Assembly (NCBI RefSeq): GCF_964355755.1
Contig: NC_092670.1
Coordinates: forward strand, 275,001 to 335,000
Origin: Antedon mediterranea
Lineage: Eukaryota; Echinodermata; Crinoidea; Comatulida; Antedonidae
Direction of reading: 5' to 3'
DNA: 60,000 nucleotides
The position numbers and the translations under genes are program-made. The notes beneath the pieces were generated by a model. The model was not told where the DNA came from and did no database searches. It saw only the letters and a program-made list of their open reading frames with translations. Below, one piece after another: positions 35,026 through 47,692 of this stretch; within the stretch, counting starts at the first letter, position 1; each line of letters begins with the position of its first letter.

Positions 35026-35132
35026 AGTGATTTGACCAATCACAGACGATGGATTATTCGAACTGTCGTTTGTAATTGGTCAACTCGCTTGCGTTGTGTC
35101 TACGTCCTTACGTGTCCTAGTGGGATACAAAA
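35026..35132. mobile_element. CCAAT-palindrome MITE, partial copy 5 in tandem with copy 4
   Basis: It repeats the inner palindrome and right half of copy 4 (aagtgatttgaccaatcac to gtcctagtggga) without a left end. Confidence 0.7.
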
Positions 35133-35345
35133 GCTGTTGTAGCACACGGACCCTGTTTTTTTTATCACGTGCATAATTTAAAACCTTGACATAATTATAA
35201 TATCACTGTACTTGCTTGATTATTCTAATTATCGCTTTACTTTGATTCGCCGACTGATGACACATTTTTTCTAATAAATTTATGCTTTTAATCTATATAT
35301 AGAATTCGATTAACATTAGAAGGATTCTCGATTGATTAAATTAAC

Positions 35346-36048
35346 TAAACTTTGTTTAGTACAGACGAATTTCTCTGGACACTTTTCAATAGAGTGTGTA
35401 GGCATAAACCTTGTGTCTTTTCAACCAAACTTTGTTTAGTACAGTACAGACGAATTTCTCTGGACACTTTTTAATAGATCACTGTGTGGCATAAACCTTG
35501 TTTCTTTTCAACCAAACTTTATTATTTAGTAGGCCTATAACAGACGAATTTCTCTGGCCACTTTTCAATAGACTGTGTGGCATAAACCTTGTGTCTTTTC
35601 AACCAAACTTTGTTATTTAGTAGGCCTAGATACGAATTTCTCTGGCCACTTTTCAATAGACTGTGTAGGCATAAACCTTGTGTCTTTTCAACCAAACTTT
35701 GTTATTTAGTAGGCCTACAGACGAATTTCTCTAGCCACTTTTCAATAGACTGTGTGACATAAACCTTGTGTCTTTTCAACCAAACTTTGTTATTTAGTAG
35801 GCCTACAGACGAATTTCTCTGGACACTTTTCAATAGACTGTGTAGGCATAAACCTTGTGTCTTTTCAACCAAACTTTGTTATTTAGTAGGCCTACAGACG
35901 AATTTTTCTGGCCACTTTTCAATAGACTGTGTAGGATAAACCTTGTGTCTTTTCAACCAAACTTTGTTATTTAGTAGGCCTACAGACGAATTTCTCTGGC
36001 CACTTTTCAATAGACTGTGTAGGCATAAACCTTGTGTCTTTTCAACCT
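35346..36048 (+). repeat. about 88-bp minisatellite, 8 copies
   Basis: The unit has ccaaactttgttatttagta, ggcctacagacgaatttctc, ccacttttcaatagactgtg and ataaaccttgtgtcttttca. Most units carry TAGGCCTA; the first two lack it and have gtacag instead. Confidence 0.94.
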
Positions 36049-37275
36049 CTATATCACAATAGCAAATCGATAATTATCGTGCAATAATGTATATCAAAGA
36101 TCAAAGACTACCTACTATCTCCACATCACCGTACAAAACCCCTAGGGCAAGGTTTGGAGGATATAATATCTTAATAATGATACAACTCCCTTTCACCATT
36201 AGTTTGATTTCATTAGATTAAAAATAAAAGATCAATATTTTCTTGTGTAATAAATTCAAAGCAATTCTCACCTATCTTTAATTAAGTTCAGGCATGAAAC
36301 CAACCATTTCTTTCGTAGTGGATCAAATAATTTGCATTATTATATAGGCCTAGGTAACGATTATGTGTCTAAGCTTTCAAATTGGTAAGTAACCATCAAT
36401 ACTACAAAGGCAACGAGAGCAATTCATTAGTGGGCTCAAAAGATGATATGCGAGAGAGAAATAAAAGTCGCCGCTACAAGAGTAGGCCAATGTTATCACC
36501 CGGGGTACATGTTGATTGACTCGGGTCAAAATGTGTGACTGTGTCTTAAGCATCGTGTAGAACCTCAAGCGTAGACATTAAATGTGGCCAAAATGACGCC
36601 GTCGCGCTTTCCCCCTTCATCATATCGTATTCTCTATCACACTAAAACGGAAAGATCATTGACAAAATGAACGGTAGATATCATGAAATAACAAATAAAA
36701 AAAAACATATTTTAACCGGATTCATCGATCTTGTGGAACGAAGCAGAATTGTTGTCATTCAGTATTTATTTAATCACCAAACTATTAATTGAATTTACAA
36801 TCAGTAAGAGATACCATATAGAATATTAATTGGATCATTATAATAATGGGACTTATTATTAAAAATTGAAAGAAAACATTTCAAATGTAAAAATAAAGCT
36901 ATTCATGTCAGAGGAGAATTTTGGAAAACCTTTGGGTGAAGAGATAATATTGTCGGTGATATTGTTACTAGGCCTATTTATGGAGTCGTTTTCGACTGAA
37001 TTATTTTTTATTTAATCCAAAAACCAAAGGTATTTCTATTAAAATCGATTGTTTGATTGTTATGAACCGGCCTGGTTGTTGTAATTAGGCTAATGTTCTT
37101 AAACAGCTTTAATTATCAATCATGTTTAGTGAACACATTAAGGTGCAATCCACACTGTCAATGTCGATCAGCGATGATTTCAACGAAACAAACCAAAGTA
37201 GAATGAAATGCATGTGGACACAGTGATATATTGTAGGCCCTTTTCGATGAAGTGTTTTAATATAGCCCTATTATA
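36049..37275. other. gene-free stretch
   Basis: No feature could be supported. Confidence 0.4.
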
Positions 37276-37672
37276 GCGTTTGGATGTCGGCATATACATC
37301 GTATCTCTTGGATGTCGGCATAGGTCTATACACCGTATCCTTTTGGATTTCGGCATATAGGCCTACATCGCATCCTTTGGATGTGTCGGCATATAGGCCT
37401 ACATGGTATCCTTTGGATGTCGGCATATAGGTAGCCTACATCGCATCCTTTGGATGTGGTCGGCAATCGGCATATAGGCCTACATGGTATCCTTTGAATG
37501 TCGGCATATACATCGTATCCTTTTGATGTCGGCATAGGCCTACACCGTATCATTTGGATCTCGGCATATACGTACATCCTTCAGATGTCGGCATTACATC
37601 GTATCTTTTGGTTGTGTCGGAGGCTTACATCGTATCATTTGGATGTCGGCATATAGGCCTAAATCGTATATC
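37276..37672 (+). repeat. degenerate 35-45-bp tandem repeat, about 11 copies
   Basis: The unit has ttggatgtcggcatata, ggcctacat and cgtatcct. It varies in length by small insertions such as a doubled tcggcaatcggc. Confidence 0.9.
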
Positions 37673-38199
37673 CTTTTCTTTGGTGAAGTTATTTAATTTT
37701 GTTCGCGCAGTTTTATTTGAATCAGGTAGCCTACCATTTTTTCTCATTTGCTCAAACGTCACATATTTTCAGTTTTCCCCGAAAATGGCGACTCACTTGT
37801 TTATATATTTTGAGATGGTAATTTGCATATTCGTTATTGTTAATATTTTGTCAATATGGTTCAGAAAGTAAACCTATTGTTCCGGACTGAATGAATACAT
37901 GGGACCTTTTGATTTTTATAAACTCTTTTTCATTAATTTTACTAATTTTTTTACCGCGTTCAATTTAGACATGTTTTGTCACAAAATGCTCCAAACACAT
38001 TTTAGCCAATGCAATGCACAAAAAAAAAATAATAACGACGCAAACAACTCGTATACGACGGAAGTACTGTACCGTTACATGCGCGCCTCGCGTTGAATTA
38101 TTCGTTATAGTCGCGCGTACCTGATTGATTTTATTATAAAGTTAACCATACACGAACTTCATGATTGCATACGTCACACCATGTGCCGTGTGAACTCGG

Positions 38200-39083
38200 T
38201 GTGTACGCATCATTTCACCGTACTACTCTAGACCTTCAGAGACAGCAGGCTGATCGTGGTTGCCGTCAGGCAGGTCTGCGACTAGGTTTCAGATTTAAAA
38301 TGTGATAGTACATGAAAACAGCGCAAGGTAAGTGATTGTAAATGTACATTTAAAGACGTAAGCTGTACAGTAGTAAGGCCTAATAATTGTGATGAGCATT
38401 ATGAATGCCAAATTGTTAATTTTTTGACGAAATGATGCTACATTTGCTCAACGGCAAAGCCCCTAACCGATTCAAAGAAATACAAGTTACAAAACGAGTG
38501 TTTGTATTTTGTAAATAAAATTTTTAATTTATGGCTGTCAAGTTTTTATCACCAAAGTAGCCTAGGCTCCACGAAGTTTGTAGCCTATCGTGTGTTTTAC
38601 GGAGTTATTTTAAGCAAGGGGTTTTTAGTTAGGAACAGTTGTGCGTAGTTACGTACAACCCAGCGCCAGTGATTTAAGATAATAAAGTTCGGGCTGTTTA
38701 AACTTGATCGCATTTCTCAGGCTGTGTGTGGCTTGTCAAATCAAGACCTATCGCCTACAAGAAGACGCTGCGAAGGCGAGGGTTGTAATACTTATTGTAC
38801 ACGTAACCCCTACCTAGATATGTCCTCAAGTTACCTGTGTAGTGAGGGTGGTATTTTACTGGCGGAATTCCGAAGCTGTAGTTGGGCGAGAAACGTCACG
38901 GTTGTCTACCAACAACATCTTTACATAATGAAGCATCCTCCCTCCATACCTTTCTTTTATAAAACCACTCGGTGATTTTCTTAAAGTGATATATTTTGTA
39001 GATGTTAACTAATATTCTTTATTTTTGTAATGCAAACTTGTTTAGCTGAGTTTTATCATTTTGTACTCTTTATATATAATAAA
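38200..39083 (+). other. candidate small two-exon transcript
   Basis: A GC-richer patch with TACGTCAC (38170) precedes a possible exon ending in a strong donor (CAAG|gtaagt, exon end 38327). A good acceptor (tttctcag|G) stands at 38720 and AATAAA at about 39078. The second exon has an 83-codon frame, but it does not join in frame to an ATG in the first. Joining at the nearest ATG gives only 27 codons. It may be non-coding or chance. Confidence 0.22.
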
Positions 39084-39089
39084 TCCAAA

Positions 39090-40820
39090 GGCAAAATACT
39101 GAAAAAATGACAATTCTGTGGGTAGGCCTATCAGTGGCTGGATCTCAACGATAAAGTAAAACAGAAAAGTTAGCAGAGCTTTCGGGCAACACTAACCCTT
39201 AATATTATATAATAAATATACATTAAAATAGATTTTTAAAATAAGGTGTCATACCGGTATTATGGCAAAAAAACATCGTCCAACCCATTCCAGATCACTA
39301 AATTAAATAACCTCCAACCTCTACACGTCAATATTTGAATCACTCAAGTACTTTATAATATATTTATAATATAATTATATTTACACGTAAAGGCGTTCGT
39401 TAAAACTATTTGTAAGTTAAGATAAATATGAATTCAATAAATTGCCATCCGGGATTGCCATGTGTTCCCAAATATCGTGATATGCGGGGTTTTGGACCAT
39501 GAAAGTGAACAACGCCACCTATAGTCGGAAATTGTTTTGCACGAGTAATTAAATACGATTCGTATGATTGAAGGAGTGGGTTTGGAGGGAGGGCGATGTG
39601 GGGGGCGGGGGATGTTGTAAGTGTTTAAATATTAAATATCACAAAACAATTTTATAACCACAAGGATTCAGGAAATTATTCCTTTGAAAAATATTTTTAA
39701 TGGAGATAAGTCTTTACTTAGTTGTCTATGCTTATTATAAAACATTGACAAACCCGTTTTTTTATCAAATTAACCGAGACAAATGTTTCACGAGTAAGAC
39801 AATTTAAATAGAGCTCATGTCTGCAACTTTGTAGATCTCATTAAATCAAATAAAGAAATATATGTATGCCTATAGTATTATAATGATTTTAAATTGTACA
39901 TACTTTAGAGATATTTGTTAATTCATCGAGCGAGATACCTGAACTAAAAATAATTCTTTACAAAAAAACTGTTTTAAAGCAGAGTTACACAGAATATTTT
40001 TAATTATAAATTCTGTATTTTAAATCGGATTTGGAAGACGATATGAATCTTATGTAAATTATAGATGATAAAACAGAGTGATAAGACCCTGTCCAGACGC
40101 ATTAAAGCAAGTGGCGCCAGAGAACGATCAACGCACCTGGCTTGATGAGTTCTCCGCTATATGCACTAATCCATGACAGTAGTTACAGGCTAAATAACAA
40201 AAACGATTATATTTTCACCCTCGGAAATCGCCTATCATTCTTTTCAAGTTCATCAAAACATCGACATTTTATAAGAAGTGTGTAGGCCCATTATGTTATT
40301 GTATAACGTAAAATGCACGCGGCTTCCGGATCGCCGATGGGCGAGTGAAGACCGAGGGATCTACGTTGGTGATCGAGTACCTAGCGACGACCGTAATGCA
40401 TTCTCTTCCGCTTTTTTTCATCTTTGAATATTAACATTTTGTCGATAGCAGCATACCTTACAACTATTTGTTATTCTAATTTCTCTGTTTAGGTTTATTT
40501 TACATTTAGGTCGGTAGATTACATTTTTTCCTTGTAAGTTATGTTGAGTTATGAATTTTAATTTCCAGTATTGTACGGCGCAGTCCTACACTATAGTCTA
40601 TTCAAACATATTTCTGGGTTGCGTTTCCGCTGTGTTTATATTTTGTGACGCCCGTGGCCGCGAATTTTTCCGTACCGTGGAGGGCCTTGAAATCTATGTA
40701 CTGCTGATGTGCGTGTATGTGTGTTTTTTAATGACGTAATATTAAGATATAGGACTACGACGTGATCAAAAGACAAATATTTGAACTTCGTTTGTTGCTG
40801 CTTCTTGCTTGTTTACCACA
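39090..40820. other. gene-free stretch
   Basis: AT-rich, with a G-rich patch (39580-39615) and a GC patch at 40310-40400. Nothing recognised. Confidence 0.4.
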
Positions 40821-40829
40821 CAGGACGTA

Positions 40830-40958
40830 CGCAGACAAGGACGTAAGCGCAACGCAAGAGATTTGACCAATGACAAGTGACAGTTCAGATCCATCGCTTT
40901 TGATTGGTCAAATTGCTTGCGTTGCGTATCCTTGTTGCGCGCGTCCTAACCACCCCGA
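40830..40958. mobile_element. CCAAT-palindrome MITE relative
   Basis: Inner arms gatttgaccaatgacaag and ttgattggtcaaat are flanked by gacgtaagcgcaacgcaa and its inverse. The agcttggttcccac ends are missing or replaced, so this is another subfamily or a decayed copy. Confidence 0.6.
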
Positions 40959-41599
40959 AACTTAATAACTCAACGCAGACGGCTTGATGCGTATAAACGT
41001 CGTAAAATACGCGCGTAAGAAATAAAACGTTGACCGCCTACTCAGAGTTTCTCTCTTGAGCAAAAAACGAAATCTTAAACATTCAAAACAAAAGTCGGAT
41101 AAGTCGGACTTTTTAAATTATCAAAGTGAAAGCAGATTTAAAGATAAATTGTCTTTGTCGCGGAAATAATCGAATTAATAGAAGAATACTGAACTATTGT
41201 GAATGTATTATCCGACATTGAGATTGTTCGAATGAATCTACATTTAACAATTGATTTCGTCGGCGGTGTTGAATCACAGACAAAGCAGTATTTTTGTCAT
41301 TTTTATTGGTTAATCAACAGAATATTGAATTTACTTCAATATCATCAAGTTTTTAATTGTGCAAACAAAAATATCACCTTGTTTAAGTTTCGTGACATGA
41401 TAAAAATGATCAATTAAATTAAACAGGGTCTGCGCTGGCGATAAGAAGAAACTTAGTAAGGATATTGAGATGATGCATTTTGTGTTCATGAATTAAGATT
41501 ATCAATAATAAGACCAAGTTGGTGGTAAAACAAAAACACTCTTTGGATTCAGTTTATTGCTATTGCTAATCACAGTAAAATATGCTCTATCATTATCAA

Positions 41600-41722
41600 A
41601 TTAGTTTGACAAAAAAAAACAAATATGGTAGTGATATGCTTAAATTATGGTAGTTATTTTCATGGGCACATCACATTTTGTTCTCACATAAAGTCTGATA
41701 GTGTAGACAAGTCTTTACACAT
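41600..41722. mobile_element. MITE (TGTCTACACTATCA family), copy 3
   Basis: It has caaatatggtagtgatatgc near the left and ctgatagtgtagacaagtct at the right end. The left terminal repeat is decayed. Confidence 0.55.
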
Positions 41723-41865
41723 AGATTTTGCTCTGTGAGTGAGCAGCAACGGATGAATTGAATTTGTATCATCATATCTCTGTTTATCCAAATTCTTATG
41801 AATTCACATGTGAAATGTGTTGCTGATTTTAATGTTAGTTTGTAAACAGTGATTAACACTCTAGC

Positions 41866-42190
41866 GATCCACTAAACCACACCCAACCATACTTTATTAA
41901 TGCGTCAACTAGGAACAACAAACGCGAGAAGATCCACTAAACCACACCTAACCATACTATATTAATGCGTCAACCAGGAACAACAAACGCGAGAAGATCC
42001 ACCAAACCACACCTAACCATACTATATTAATGCGTCAACTAGGAACAACAAACGCGAGAAGATCAACTAAACCACACCTTACCATACTATATTAATGCGT
42101 CAACTAGGAACAACAAACGCGAGAAGATCACTAAACCAAACCTAACATACTTTATTAATGCGTCAACTAGGAACAACAGACGCGATAATT
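41866..42190 (+). repeat. 65-bp tandem repeat, about 5 copies
   Basis: aacgcgagaa recurs at 41921, 41986, 42051 and about 42116. The unit also has ccacacctaaccatactata and gcgtcaactaggaacaac. Confidence 0.95.
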
Positions 42191-42790
42191 TTAAATTAAA
42201 CGCGATTACATCTCGATTGGGGAGCAGACTTACAGCAGAGAAATTGCATGCGAAATAATAATATTGCAATTATTGCAACACCTCCGGCTAAAGGTCTTCG
42301 CCAGAGAGATCATTGGAAAGACGGCACTACAGCACCTGAAGGAAAAATTGAATGATTATACAATAGTTTAATTCAATATAATATTTTCGGCTTTGTTGAT
42401 GTTTTGAATGATATGATCATTATACATAATCAGTTGCATCGTTTAGATCGAAATGAATCAAAGAGAATACCGAAATGATCATCAAATTATAAAACGGACG
42501 TCACAATCACGTTTGACAAAAAATTAGTCCAAAGGGTCCTGATTATAGAAATGCAAATTGGCTCTCTCTGTTTTCGTTGTTACAGAAAACAAACGAATTG
42601 TTTTTGTTCGAACGCTTCAAGGTGCGAAGGGAAGAGAAGCCGAGGACAATTGCCGGAGACATCAAAGAGCAAAGCTTCATTATAAGCTGTAATGAATTCA
42701 ATGGCGTATTAGTGCAGCATTACGCCTGGGTACACCTTTACTACACGCTTCACTCCTTCGGTGTAAGCTGTGCTAGTGTGGTGCAACTAA

Positions 42791-43509
42791 GGGCCTGTTC
42801 GTAGGGGTTGAAAATACCAGCTTATTCCCGATTTCCGTTCGCGTGATCCAATTAACTTTTGCCTCAGGCTACAAAAAATTCGAGGTAAAATGTTCACCAA
42901 ATTTGCAGGTTATTTCAGCGATAATCCAATTATACTCGGCCTTCGAGGATAATAAATCTCCGATAGAGGCAATGTGTCAAATTTTGACAAACGTTCGCTG
43001 CCTAGGCCCGTCATTTCTCCTACGAAGCTCTTCCATACACGCTTCGAGAGCGATCGTCAGCTGGTGCTGTCCTTGTTGGTGTAGACCGCTTAGTCAAGGC
43101 CTAGCTGGTCGGGGAGCCGCTGGTCGGTGGTTTTTCCGTCGTGTAACATTGGGCTCAAATTCTTCGTCAATGAGTAAAATAATGGTCGTCAGGAGAAGGC
43201 ATATTTCGGCAGGATTATCGGCGTTAAGAGGCATAAGGTTTGTCGCTAGGATAAGCAGTGTAAAAGGTAGCAAGTAATTGTTATTGTAAAGAAAGATCGC
43301 GAGTAAAAAATATACAACACGAAACTAGCGTGCGAAAATGGGGTCGTAGGTTGTAAAGACAACTGACCTTAAAACGTAATTTCCGGTTTGTGATTCGTCG
43401 ATTAAGCATTTTAAGCGGTTAAATATTTCAAGTACGAACAACGCTCAATTTATAACCCGAGGCATGGGTGAAATTAAGCGCTTATTTTAACCACCGTACG
43501 AACACGACC
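42791..43509 (-). mobile_element. PIF/Harbinger-type element with decayed transposase start
   Basis: It is 719 bp. Left tip GGGCCTGTTCGTA and right tip (reversed) GGTCGTGTTCGTA agree at 11 of 13 positions, and similarity runs further in (aaaata and gcttat). TAA flanks both ends (42788-42790, 43510-43512), the TWA duplication typical of this superfamily. On the minus strand at 43050-43240 a frame with ILLIDEEFEPNVTRRKNHRP, then a stop, then EACMEELRRRND resembles the acidic/basic start of Harbinger transposases. The DDE part is absent, so it cannot be autonomous. The transposase match is from memory and weak; the tips and TAA are direct. Confidence 0.68.
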
Positions 43510-44241
43510 TAAGAATGTATAAAAATGACTGAGAACGCATTCGCTAATTCTTCTCATACAAGTTGCGTTACGCACTTAAGTTGCGCACGGCACGTTAAAT
43601 AACTTGATATTAATAAATTATAAAGAAAGTCAATGACTTGAATTATTATGTAGTAAATATAAACCCAGCAGAAGAATTAAGACAAAAGAATTCAAACAAT
43701 GGCGGATGCAACGGATTAATCCTTGTATGCCTCCTATTGTTAATATAAGATCACTTTGTATTTTCGTAGCGGCTTAGACGAGTGATGGTTGTATATCAGA
43801 CAAGAGTGAAAATTCAATTAAAAATTAATGTAATTTCACTCTTATCCGATCCCTGTATATAGTGTGTTATTACCATTGGCAAGCACTGGCGTGTATTTCT
43901 AAATGTTGTCTAATAAAGTTGTGTGTATAAACTCTCACTTTTTTAGTCCGTATATTCGGGTAAGCCTGCCTCGTTTAGAATGTTAGATGATTCTCCACGG
44001 TTGGTGACGTCACACTGGGTCTATTTATTGTACAGAGTACAGCATTATTGTTTGAGTGCCTTCAGCACTTGGCGGCTACTGTGTGATGAATAATCTACGA
44101 TCGTTTTGTGTTCATTAACAAAGAAATAGTCTAGAATCGAAATTGGTTACCGTTGTATCAATTGCCTTATAACAGAACGAAAACCTGAGCCATTCCGATA
44201 TCGTGATGAATATTTGTCATATTTTTGGCCGCGGTCATTTC

Positions 44242-44407
44242 GTTCTTAAATAGTTATGTATTGGTCGCGTATTTTATTGGTATTGAACCATAGATGATGA
44301 ACCACCATTTCCGGAGTTACGGTTCTTAAATCATTATGTATTGGCCGCGTATTTATTGATGGTATTTATAGGTATTGAATCATGGATAATGAAGCACCAT
44401 TCCCGGA
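44242..44407 (+). repeat. 80-bp tandem duplication, diverged
   Basis: gttcttaaatagttatgtat with gaaccatagatgatgaacca is followed 80 bp later by gttcttaaatcattatgtat with gaatcatggataatgaagca. Confidence 0.8.
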
Positions 44408-45684
44408 ATGCATGTTTGTCGGCAAAGGCTTTCCATATTTCTTTTTCTTCAATGTATATTTAATATAGCTAGCCTATATCTTGATGGTGGTTCAGCCAAC
44501 GCACTTTATTTCTGTTTATATCTCTTTAATCTGCCTTTGTAATTGAAGCCGAGTCGATGTCGGCGTTCCTCTGTACTTGCCGCGACACACCAGAATTAAA
44601 TTATAAGCACGACCATTTTAATACTTCTCAGAGTACGCATTAAACAGTGTATTGCATTTATTGGCTTCTTTACAGTTTCTTGTCTTGGCTAATAATGTTT
44701 ATGAGAAGCCGAAATTGCGCCGAATTTTTCATGTAAATAATAATTTAATAAGTTCGTTCTAATACATGATAGCCACAAAGTCAAAATGAATAAAGTAATC
44801 GGCAGTAATTTAGGGGTAGTAACAAAGTGCGAGGCAGCGAGGCACGCGAGGCAGGGAAGGCATGCGAGGCAAGTCAGAAATTTATGCGAGGCATCGTTTT
44901 ACCATCATCAAAAAATGCGAGGCATCATTTTATCATTTCTCAAAATTGCAAGGCAGGAAATCACCGAAATTGAAGTAGCCTAGGCCTAGGCCCGCTAGGC
45001 TAGTTTCCTTTTGCACCTGCCTTGTATTTTAACCAACTTTATCCTGAATACCACAGCTTAGAATTAGTAGGCCTACTTTAATGAAGAAAAATCACATAAA
45101 AGTAACAATAAATCCATTAAATTGGTGATTTTACAGACGTTGTTTTTCTCGCATTTCGCACACTCAATGTTCAATATTTTGGTTTCTATGGAACGCCAAA
45201 AGAGCAAAATTAATTAGAGGGCTAAAAACTCTGTGGAATCCATTTATATTTAACGCATTATTTGGTGAAAATCAAGTACAATTTCAATGGATTTTGTCAC
45301 TGTCAGTAATGAAAAATGTTACTGTTGATAATGTACACGGTTTCGTTAACATTTTAAAGAATAAAATAGAAAAATTCATCATAATATCCTTAGTAGGATG
45401 TCCTAGGTCTAGACTAGGTAGTGATGTTGATTTAGGATCGATTATTATTCTTTGAAAACAGAACAGTATCAGCAGTAACATATTACAGCATTTTTATTGA
45501 CAAATTAACAAATATATTGAAATAAAACGTGTTTTTCACCAATAAATGCATGAGAAATTGACGCATTCCACTGAGTTTTAGTCCTCTATTATCGTTGCTC
45601 TTTTGGCGCTCCATAGAAACAAAAATATTGAACATTGAATAAGTGAAATTCGCGAACAGTGTGCGAGAAACGGATGCTAGTCAA

Positions 45685-45877
45685 GTCGCCCCATCGCAAA
45701 GTCGCCCCATACAAAGTCGCCCCTTACACAGTCGCCCCATCGCAAAGTCGCCCCAAAACAAGGTCGCCCCGACACAGTCGCCCCATCGCAAAGTCGCCCC
45801 ATCACAAAGTCGCCCCAACGCAAAGTCGCCCCATCACAAAGTCGCCCTATCGCAAAGTCGCCCAAAACGTTAAAAAA
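45685..45877 (+). repeat. 16-bp tandem repeat, left end of J
   Basis: About 12 units of gtcgccccatcgcaaa with variants such as cctta, ccaaa and ccaac. GC content is far above the surroundings. The mirrored array is at 49636-49827. Confidence 0.95.
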
Positions 45878-45945
45878 ATAGTTTACAAGTGCGTAAAATG
45901 TCGCAATGATACACAAAATAACACGGAACGTGTGTAGGCATAAAA

Positions 45946-46132
45946 GGGGAAGCCCCGCCATGTAGTCTCAGGTCACACGATCGGCACGCACCACCCCCCA
46001 TCATCAGAGTGGAAACCCCGACTAATCACTCAGCGGTCGCACTAACGTGCTAGCTTACCAGCAGAGGGAAACCCCGTAATTAATCCGCCGTTGTCGCACT
46101 ACAACGCACCATCTGAAGATGGGGAAACCCCG
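45946..46132 (+). repeat. about 56-bp repeat with ggggaaaccccg cores
   Basis: Cores end at 45957 (ggggaagccccg), 46020 (gtggaaaccccg), 46076 (gggaaaccccg) and 46132 (ggggaaaccccg), that is 63, 56 and 56 bp apart. The spacers share tcgcactaacg-like sequence. Related cores lie near 46911 (ggggattcccc) and 52336 (ggggaaaccccg). Confidence 0.7.
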
Positions 46133-46146
46133 CCGGAGTTTTACGA

Positions 46147-47520
46147 TGATATCAGTCGCGTTCGAAATCGGTCGCGTTTAATTTTGGTCGCGATAAAATG
46201 ATGTTATACGATCTAGATTATTTTTACTTTGGTCGATGAATATTTATTGTTATTATTTAGGCCTATATTAATAATTGATTTTTGTTTTTATTTTACAGGT
46301 CAGTATGATGGGAAAGATGTGTGCCTTAAAAAAATGACAATTTGTAAACATAGTTTAAGATTATAGTATTATCCAGCATAATGTCATTTGACAGTACATA
46401 ATTATTTAAATGTGAAATATTTTATAGGAAACGTAGGCTGCGTCTGTGTCTTTTATTTTATATGCAACAAATTACGTAAAACAATTTATTTATAAACATT
46501 CAGTTTAGTATTATATACATAGTATTACAATGAACATTGATTGTAAGCCTGGAAAGGCAATCCCATCATTATATCAATTATAAAATTGCATCATATTATC
46601 ACCACTATATGTCGTAAATGATGACGTGCGTGTGTGTATTCGTCGTACGTCTGTGTACGTATTATTCCGTGCCTCTTCACTGTCTTGTTTAATTTAAAAT
46701 TAAATATACACCCGATATGAGGATATTTATTAGGCATGTTAATTAGAATGTTCTAAAACCAAAAGGGTTGAAAAGAATTTCTTCAGTAAAATGATCATTG
46801 TGCTGTTGAATAAAAGTCGACTCGCCATCTTAAACATTCCCTGAAACCAATCGGAGCTGCGCCTTCTGTTATCTGTTTCCTCACAGCTGCTACGTCTTTC
46901 TGCTGACCGTCGGGGATTCCCCTTTTTAAAAAACACGCACACGATACTGTACGATGGTTTTTCTATGGTCAAAATGTAGCGTTTTAAATTTTACTAAAAT
47001 ACCTGCATGTAAAACAATCATATCGGCGATGAAATCCTTTTTTTTTTCTTCATTTTGAAAAGTCATTATAAAAGTAAGACACATAACTTGTCAATAAATG
47101 CAAAATGATCAATAAGTAGCCTATAACACTCATTGTCTTACAACATTGTTTTACAACTCATTGTCTTACAAATCTATACGAAGGCCTACACATTTATACA
47201 TTTATTATACTATCCTAAAAAATGAGCTGGTATCCAGGCGTAGGTTGAAGAAAGATTCGTAATTGTGGCTCTGGTAACTAATTTAACATTTTCGAAACTA
47301 TAAATCAGGGATAATCTTTTTAGAACTTTCAAACAAGGGACTATTTTTTTAATGATTTTTAAAAAGCACATCACTCCATTAAAACCGGTAAAATAAAAAT
47401 TAAAACACAAATTATGTATATAATAGGATAAACATTGTAATGTAGGCCTAGGGCCTATACGACATTTAGCGCGACCAAAGTAACAACGCAATCGATATCA
47501 AACGCAACCGATATGATTAA
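46147..47520. mobile_element. decayed H-type foldback segment within J
   Basis: The left part (cgttcgaaatcggtcgcg, 46150-46190) and the stretch to about 46480 resemble the arm of H2. The right part (47465-47515) has the inverse motif (gcgaccaaagtaac, gcaaccgatatgatta). 46790-46970 is related, reversed, to 52330-52500. I see no clean target duplication, so the limits are approximate. Confidence 0.4.
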
Positions 47521-47563
47521 AACAGCGTACTACGGCGGCGCTTCATAATGAGTGTTGACAAAG

Positions 47564-47692
47564 TGCGAGGCAGCGAGGCACGCGAGGCATGCGCGGCATG
47601 CCAAATATTTGTGCGAGGCATCATTTTATCATTTCCAAAAGTGCGAGGCATATAGTTTACAATTTCAAAAAGGTGCGAGGCATATCTTAACG
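47564..47692 (+). repeat. gcgaggca short repeats, left arm of E
   Basis: gtgcgaggcagcgaggcacg is followed by spaced gtgcgaggcat units. The same array occurs at 44822-44960, 49450-49602 (reversed) and 55105-55240 (reversed). Confidence 0.9.

Noticed and set aside
42577-42804. 75-codon frame preceded by a good-looking acceptor (gttgttacag)
   Set aside because: No partner exon, no recognised domain, and its end runs into the tip of the Harbinger-type element.
45685-45877. Regularly spaced repeats that could look like a CRISPR array
   Set aside because: The unit is a 15-16-bp head-to-tail repeat without unique spacers, in animal DNA, and mirrored at the other end of element J.
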